Origin: an uncultured Eggerthellaceae bacterium
GTDB lineage: Bacteria > Actinomycetota > Coriobacteriia > Coriobacteriales > Eggerthellaceae
NCBI GenBank assembly: GCA_934631995.1
Contig: CAKTYF010000039.1
Coordinates: 1 to 16,939, forward strand
DNA: 16,939 bases
Direction: 5' to 3'
Under the pieces are notes generated by a model. That model saw only the letters and a program-made list of their open reading frames with translations, did not search any database and was not told the DNA's origin. Position 1 is the first letter of the stretch; each line of letters starts with the position of its first letter. Below, in pieces: positions 13,985-16,939 of the stretch. Position numbers and translations under genes: made by a program.

Positions 13985-15313
13985 CTACTGAAGTTCCTTC
14001 ATGAACTTAACCAGTTCAACAGCCTCGTTCGGAGCGGTGATGATTTCCCACTCAGGCAGACGCTCTTCCAGTTCACCCTTCAAAACGGCAACCTTGCCCG
14101 GGATGATGAGCTTGCGGCAAGAGATTGCATCTTCAATGCCGTTTTCCTGGATGAACTTCGTGATGGAGCCGGCAGAGAACTTGCCAGCAGCCCAAGAAGT
14201 CAGAACGGAGTAGCCACCAGCGTCGGTGATCATCAGGTTAACCGGCACACCGGAGCGCTCGAGTTCAGCGGAAACCAGGAAGTAGGTCAGCGCGAAGTCA
14301 ACGGTTGCAACAACAGGAGAAGTCGCGTCGGCGCCGTTCAGCGGGTAAACCTTAGGCTCAACGGTCATCGGCTTCTGCGGGTCGGTGTACACGTTCTGGC
14401 GCATGCCGTACAGCGGCAGGGCCTCAGCGTAGCTCATGCCATCCATAACGATGATGGAGCCGTACTTGATGGTGAACAGAGAAGCCAAAGCTTCCTGCAT
14501 GTGCATGTCGCCCGGGGCGATAGCAGCAACGTTCACGATGGAAGGATAACCGAAGGTGCGGTCGTTGCCCTTGATGGCAGCGCGGCGAATCAGAACAGCT
14601 TCCATGTAAGCTTCCTTGGCAGAAGCAGTGGAAACGTTGAGCACCAGGTTCTTGTTGCCCTTGCCTTCAAGCGCAGCAACGGTGTCGTACAGGCTGTCCA
14701 GGTCGTCGCCGAATACACCCAGAACCACGCCGAACTCGGTGGCCAGAGCGTTCATGTCGTCCAGGTTGTCAGCCTTAGCGCCGTTCAGGATGGGCTTGCC
14801 AGCTGCGCAAACTTCCAAAGCAGCGCGAGCAGCATCGGGGCAGCAGCAGTTCAGGATCAGAGTGCGGCCGGTCTCGGCAGCCTTCTTCACCAGTTCAACG
14901 TAAGCATCCTTGTCGCCTTCGAACTGAAGGGTCAGGGTCTCAACGTACATACGCTCGGAAATACGATCGTAGTCAACGTCTTTGATGGCAGCCCACTTCT
15001 CATCGAAGTTAGCAGTAGTCATGGCAACGGAGAACAGGTTGCGAGAAACGAACGTCTTCTCGTGACGATACAGAACGGTTTCGCCGCCCATGCTGTGCTC
15101 TTCAGCACCAGTACCAATTTTGATGGTCTTCATGGGAGGAGCAGTCGCCTCGGAGAGCTGAGCCAGAGCTTCAGCAGACATATGGGGGCATTTGTCCAGG
15201 CTAACAGCACCCTGAGCAACCTTCATAGCGAACGCCATGCAAGTGGGGTTGCCGCATTCCTTGCAGTTAGTCTTAGGAGTCAATTTGAAGATATCAAGAC
15301 CTTTGAGAGCCAT
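13985..15313 (-). CDS. acsC: Corrinoid iron-sulfur protein, large (gamma) subunit
   Basis: This 442-residue subunit carries the [4Fe-4S] cluster and, with AcsD, the cobamide that takes the methyl group from AcsE and passes it to AcsB. The N-terminal cluster motif is clear: Cys17, Cys20, Cys25 and Cys42 (TNCKECGNPTC ... DKCPH). A TIM barrel follows, then a C-terminal Rossmann-like corrinoid-binding domain (about 320-442, with MITDAGGYSVLTSWAAGKFS). The length is typical. The start at 15313 is supported by AGGAGG 6 bases upstream. It lies 10 bases after the acsD stop, so the two subunits are co-translated. It is the last gene before the larger gap leading to acsE. Confidence 0.96.
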   Translation of the reverse strand: MALKGLDIFKLTPKTNCKECGNPTCMAFAMKVAQGAVSLDKCPHMSAEALAQLSEATAPPMKTIKIGTGAEEHSMGGETVLYRHEKTFVSRNLFSVAMTTANFDEKWAAIKDVDYDRISERMYVETLTLQFEGDKDAYVELVKKAAETGRTLILNCCCPDAARAALEVCAAGKPILNGAKADNLDDMNALATEFGVVLGVFGDDLDSLYDTVAALEGKGNKNLVLNVSTASAKEAYMEAVLIRRAAIKGNDRTFGYPSIVNVAAIAPGDMHMQEALASLFTIKYGSIIVMDGMSYAEALPLYGMRQNVYTDPQKPMTVEPKVYPLNGADATSPVVATVDFALTYFLVSAELERSGVPVNLMITDAGGYSVLTSWAAGKFSAGSITKFIQENGIEDAISCRKLIIPGKVAVLKGELEERLPEWEIITAPNEAVELVKFMKELQ

Positions 15314-15323
15314 GGTATACCTC

Positions 15324-16265
15324 CTACATCATAGCTGCAACGAAGCTGGAGATCGTTGCAACGGAATCGGGATGGCCAAGGATAACGGCATCGGAGCCTG
15401 CGCCCAAAACAGCAGCCGCAGTGCAGATTTCCATCTGGATGCCACGCTCTTCGCGAGCGCCCCACTCGGGAACTTCAGACTCTTCGGTCAGAGCCTCTTT
15501 AACGCCCCAGCAGTCAGCAGCGCAAGGAGTGATGATAGGCACCTGTAGCTGAGCATCACTCTGGCCCAGGGCAGCAGCGCGAACGCGGTCGATGGTGGAC
15601 AGCAGGTACTCAAAGCCGTAGCCTACAGCAGCGGTGCCCAGGTTCATCATGTAGCCGTTGGGCTGGATGCCCATTTGGCCGATCAAAACGTTGAGCTGCT
15701 TAGCCAGGTTGATGTCAACGGCAGACTCAGCGCCGAACTTCTGGTTGTAAGCCATGCCAGCGGAAGCAGCAACGGTCTTGTAGTTTTCCTCACGAGCGGA
15801 AAGCAGTAAGATGTTGCGACCTTCCAGAGCTGCGGAAACAGCCTCAAAAATCTTAGCGTCCTTGTCGAAGTTCTTGCAGCCCTCAAAGCACAGGGGAGCG
15901 TCGGTTGCCGCAGCAACTTCCTTAGCCATGGCAACGCAGTCCTCAACAGACATGTCTTCACCGTTGGGGTCGGCGCTTTCGAAATGGATTGCTACGAAGT
16001 CAACGCCAGGGATCTGTGCTGCGTGAGCAGCCTGAGCGGCAACCGTGTCGCAGCCAGCAAATTCTGCTGCCAGCTTCGGCAGGGTGGTGTCGATTCCCTT
16101 ATCAGTGATTTCGAAGCCGATAAGGGGCTTGTGCTCGATAGGAGCATCAAAGCTGCACAGTGCATCAACGTTGTTACCGCCGACGGTGACTGCCTTGTCG
16201 CCGGTGCCAAGCGTAACCGTGTTGATAGACGCGGAATACGTTTGAGCCGTCTTCTTGAATGGCAT
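15324..16265 (-). CDS. acsD: Corrinoid iron-sulfur protein, small subunit
   Basis: This 313-residue TIM-barrel subunit forms the heterodimer with AcsC and helps cap the corrinoid. Matches to the Moorella small subunit run along the whole length: VGG near the start, IGFEI, ADPNGED, EENYKTV, VDINLAKQLNVLI, GYGFEYLLSTIDRVR, PEWG..ERG and HPDSVA. No metal-binding motif is expected in this subunit. Two ATGs lie close together. The one at 16271 has GGAGG only 2 bases upstream, whereas 16265 has it 8 bases upstream, so I prefer 16265. It precedes acsC by 10 bases and follows cooC by about 60. Confidence 0.95.
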   Translation of the reverse strand: MPFKKTAQTYSASINTVTLGTGDKAVTVGGNNVDALCSFDAPIEHKPLIGFEITDKGIDTTLPKLAAEFAGCDTVAAQAAHAAQIPGVDFVAIHFESADPNGEDMSVEDCVAMAKEVAAATDAPLCFEGCKNFDKDAKIFEAVSAALEGRNILLLSAREENYKTVAASAGMAYNQKFGAESAVDINLAKQLNVLIGQMGIQPNGYMMNLGTAAVGYGFEYLLSTIDRVRAAALGQSDAQLQVPIITPCAADCWGVKEALTEESEVPEWGAREERGIQMEICTAAAVLGAGSDAVILGHPDSVATISSFVAAMM

Positions 16266-16332
16266 AGCCATTACCTCCTTTTACAGTTCTCTTCCTAGAA
16301 TTGTTACTGCCTATTACATAAAAAGCAAAGGC

Positions 16333-16939
16333 TTATTTCTTCGCCTGAGCTTCTTTTGCCTCTTTGAACAGCTCGTCCAACAGGGGATACAGAGCTGATT
16401 TCGCCGCCGCCGTATCGGGAAGCGTTGCGGTGGGCTGGCCCGCGCAATCTGCTTCATAAATGGCAGCGTCGTGGGGAAGGACGCCTAAAAGATCCAGCCC
16501 CTGGTTTTTGATCTCTTCTTCAATGCCGGGATCCAGCTTGCCTTCGGGCGCACGGTTGACGATGAGCTTCATGATGCTCGGGTTCAGGTTCAGCGTGCGT
16601 ACCATTTCGGCAATACGGCCAACCGCTTGAATGCCGCGGCGGCTGCAGTCGGAAACCAGAATGACCATGTCAACAGCGGGCAGAATGCCACGGCTGATGT
16701 GTTCCATGCCGGCTTCGTTATCCACAACGATGTAATCGTAGTTGCTGGAGATCTTGCGCAGTTGGGCGGTAAGCAGGTCGTTTACAAAGCAGTAGCAGCC
16801 TTTGCCCTGCGTGCGGCCCATAACCAGAAGGTCGTAGTTGTCCTCTTCGGTCAGAGCGTTGGAAAGCTTGTACTGCAGGAATTCCTGCTTGGTCATGCTG
16901 CTAGGAATAGGATTTTCAAGCTGATCTTCGGCGCGTGCA
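16333..16939 (-). CDS. cooC: CooC-type nickel-maturation ATPase (5' end beyond window)
   Basis: The frame runs off the right edge with no start visible, giving the last 201 residues. CooC proteins are dimeric MinD/SIMIBI-class ATPases that help load nickel into CODH or ACS. Visible hallmarks are the metal-binding Cys-x-Cys (GKGCYC, Cys48 and Cys50 of the visible part), the Walker-B-like YIVVDNEAGMEHISRG, and LIVNRAP of the base-binding region. The P-loop with its deviant Walker A should lie upstream, outside the window. An internal ATG at 16896 is not the start because the frame stays open before it and conserved sequence is missing. It heads the visible acs operon. Whether it serves the absent CODH or AcsB (then better called acsF) cannot be decided. 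Confidence 0.9.
   Translation of the reverse strand, partial: ARAEDQLENPIPSSMTKQEFLQYKLSNALTEEDNYDLLVMGRTQGKGCYCFVNDLLTAQLRKISSNYDYIVVDNEAGMEHISRGILPAVDMVILVSDCSRRGIQAVGRIAEMVRTLNLNPSIMKLIVNRAPEGKLDPGIEEEIKNQGLDLLGVLPHDAAIYEADCAGQPTATLPDTAAAKSALYPLLDELFKEAKEAQAKK

Noticed and set aside
12958..15334. Long + strand open frames opposite acsE (12958-13944) and acsC (14501-15334)
   Set aside because: They are antisense to clear acs genes, lack ribosome sites that stand out, and show only mirrored codon bias.

Overview
The window looks like a chromosomal segment of an anaerobic, acetogen-type actinobacterium, most likely Coriobacteriia/Eggerthellaceae. The grounds are an actinobacterial-looking but only moderately GC-rich base composition, strong AGGAGG-type ribosome sites, a bacterial CODH/ACS cluster, and a small DUF6110-like protein next to a heavy-metal ATPase. 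The genus is not resolved, and the taxonomic call is inference from gene content.

Layout. (1) Positions 1-473 hold the 3' end of an unidentified + strand gene, a strong terminator with a duplicated half, and a leader with an 8-bp inverted repeat. (2) 474-1316 (+) is a stand-alone pterin-dependent corrinoid methyltransferase of the MtgA/MtvA/AcsE superfamily, followed by two tandem terminator hairpins. (3) 1468-4883 (-) is a two-gene ABC system, ATPase then a large FtsX/MacB-type permease with an acidic five-residue repeat in its second ectodomain. (4) 5058-7466 (+) is a DUF6110-like small protein and a P1B-type metal ATPase with an atypical membrane motif. (5) 7467-8014 has no convincing gene but is full of structure: a long two-stem RNA-like element ending in a U-tract, a perfect 24-bp inverted repeat and two further hairpins. 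(6) 8015-16939 (-) is a Wood-Ljungdahl methyl-branch/ACS cluster. In transcription order it reads cooC (truncated by the window edge), acsD, acsC, acsE, acsB, acsV (RACo), terminator, DUF3786 protein.

How the genes work together. AcsE moves the methyl group of methyl-tetrahydrofolate to the cobalt of the corrinoid iron-sulfur protein AcsCD. AcsB condenses that methyl with CO and CoA to acetyl-CoA at its Ni-Fe-S A-cluster. RACo (AcsV) reactivates oxidised corrinoid at the cost of ATP. CooC is a nickel-insertion/maturation ATPase. The CODH subunit AcsA is not in the window. The orphan methyltransferase at 474 probably exchanges methyl groups between another corrinoid protein and tetrahydrofolate, feeding the same C1 pool, but its partners are not visible here.

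No tRNA, rRNA, CRISPR array, transposase or integrase was seen. The best candidates for something undescribed are the structured element and inverted repeat at 7470-7930, the DUF3786 gene beyond the terminator of the ACS operon, and the DUF6110/atypical P1B-ATPase pair.
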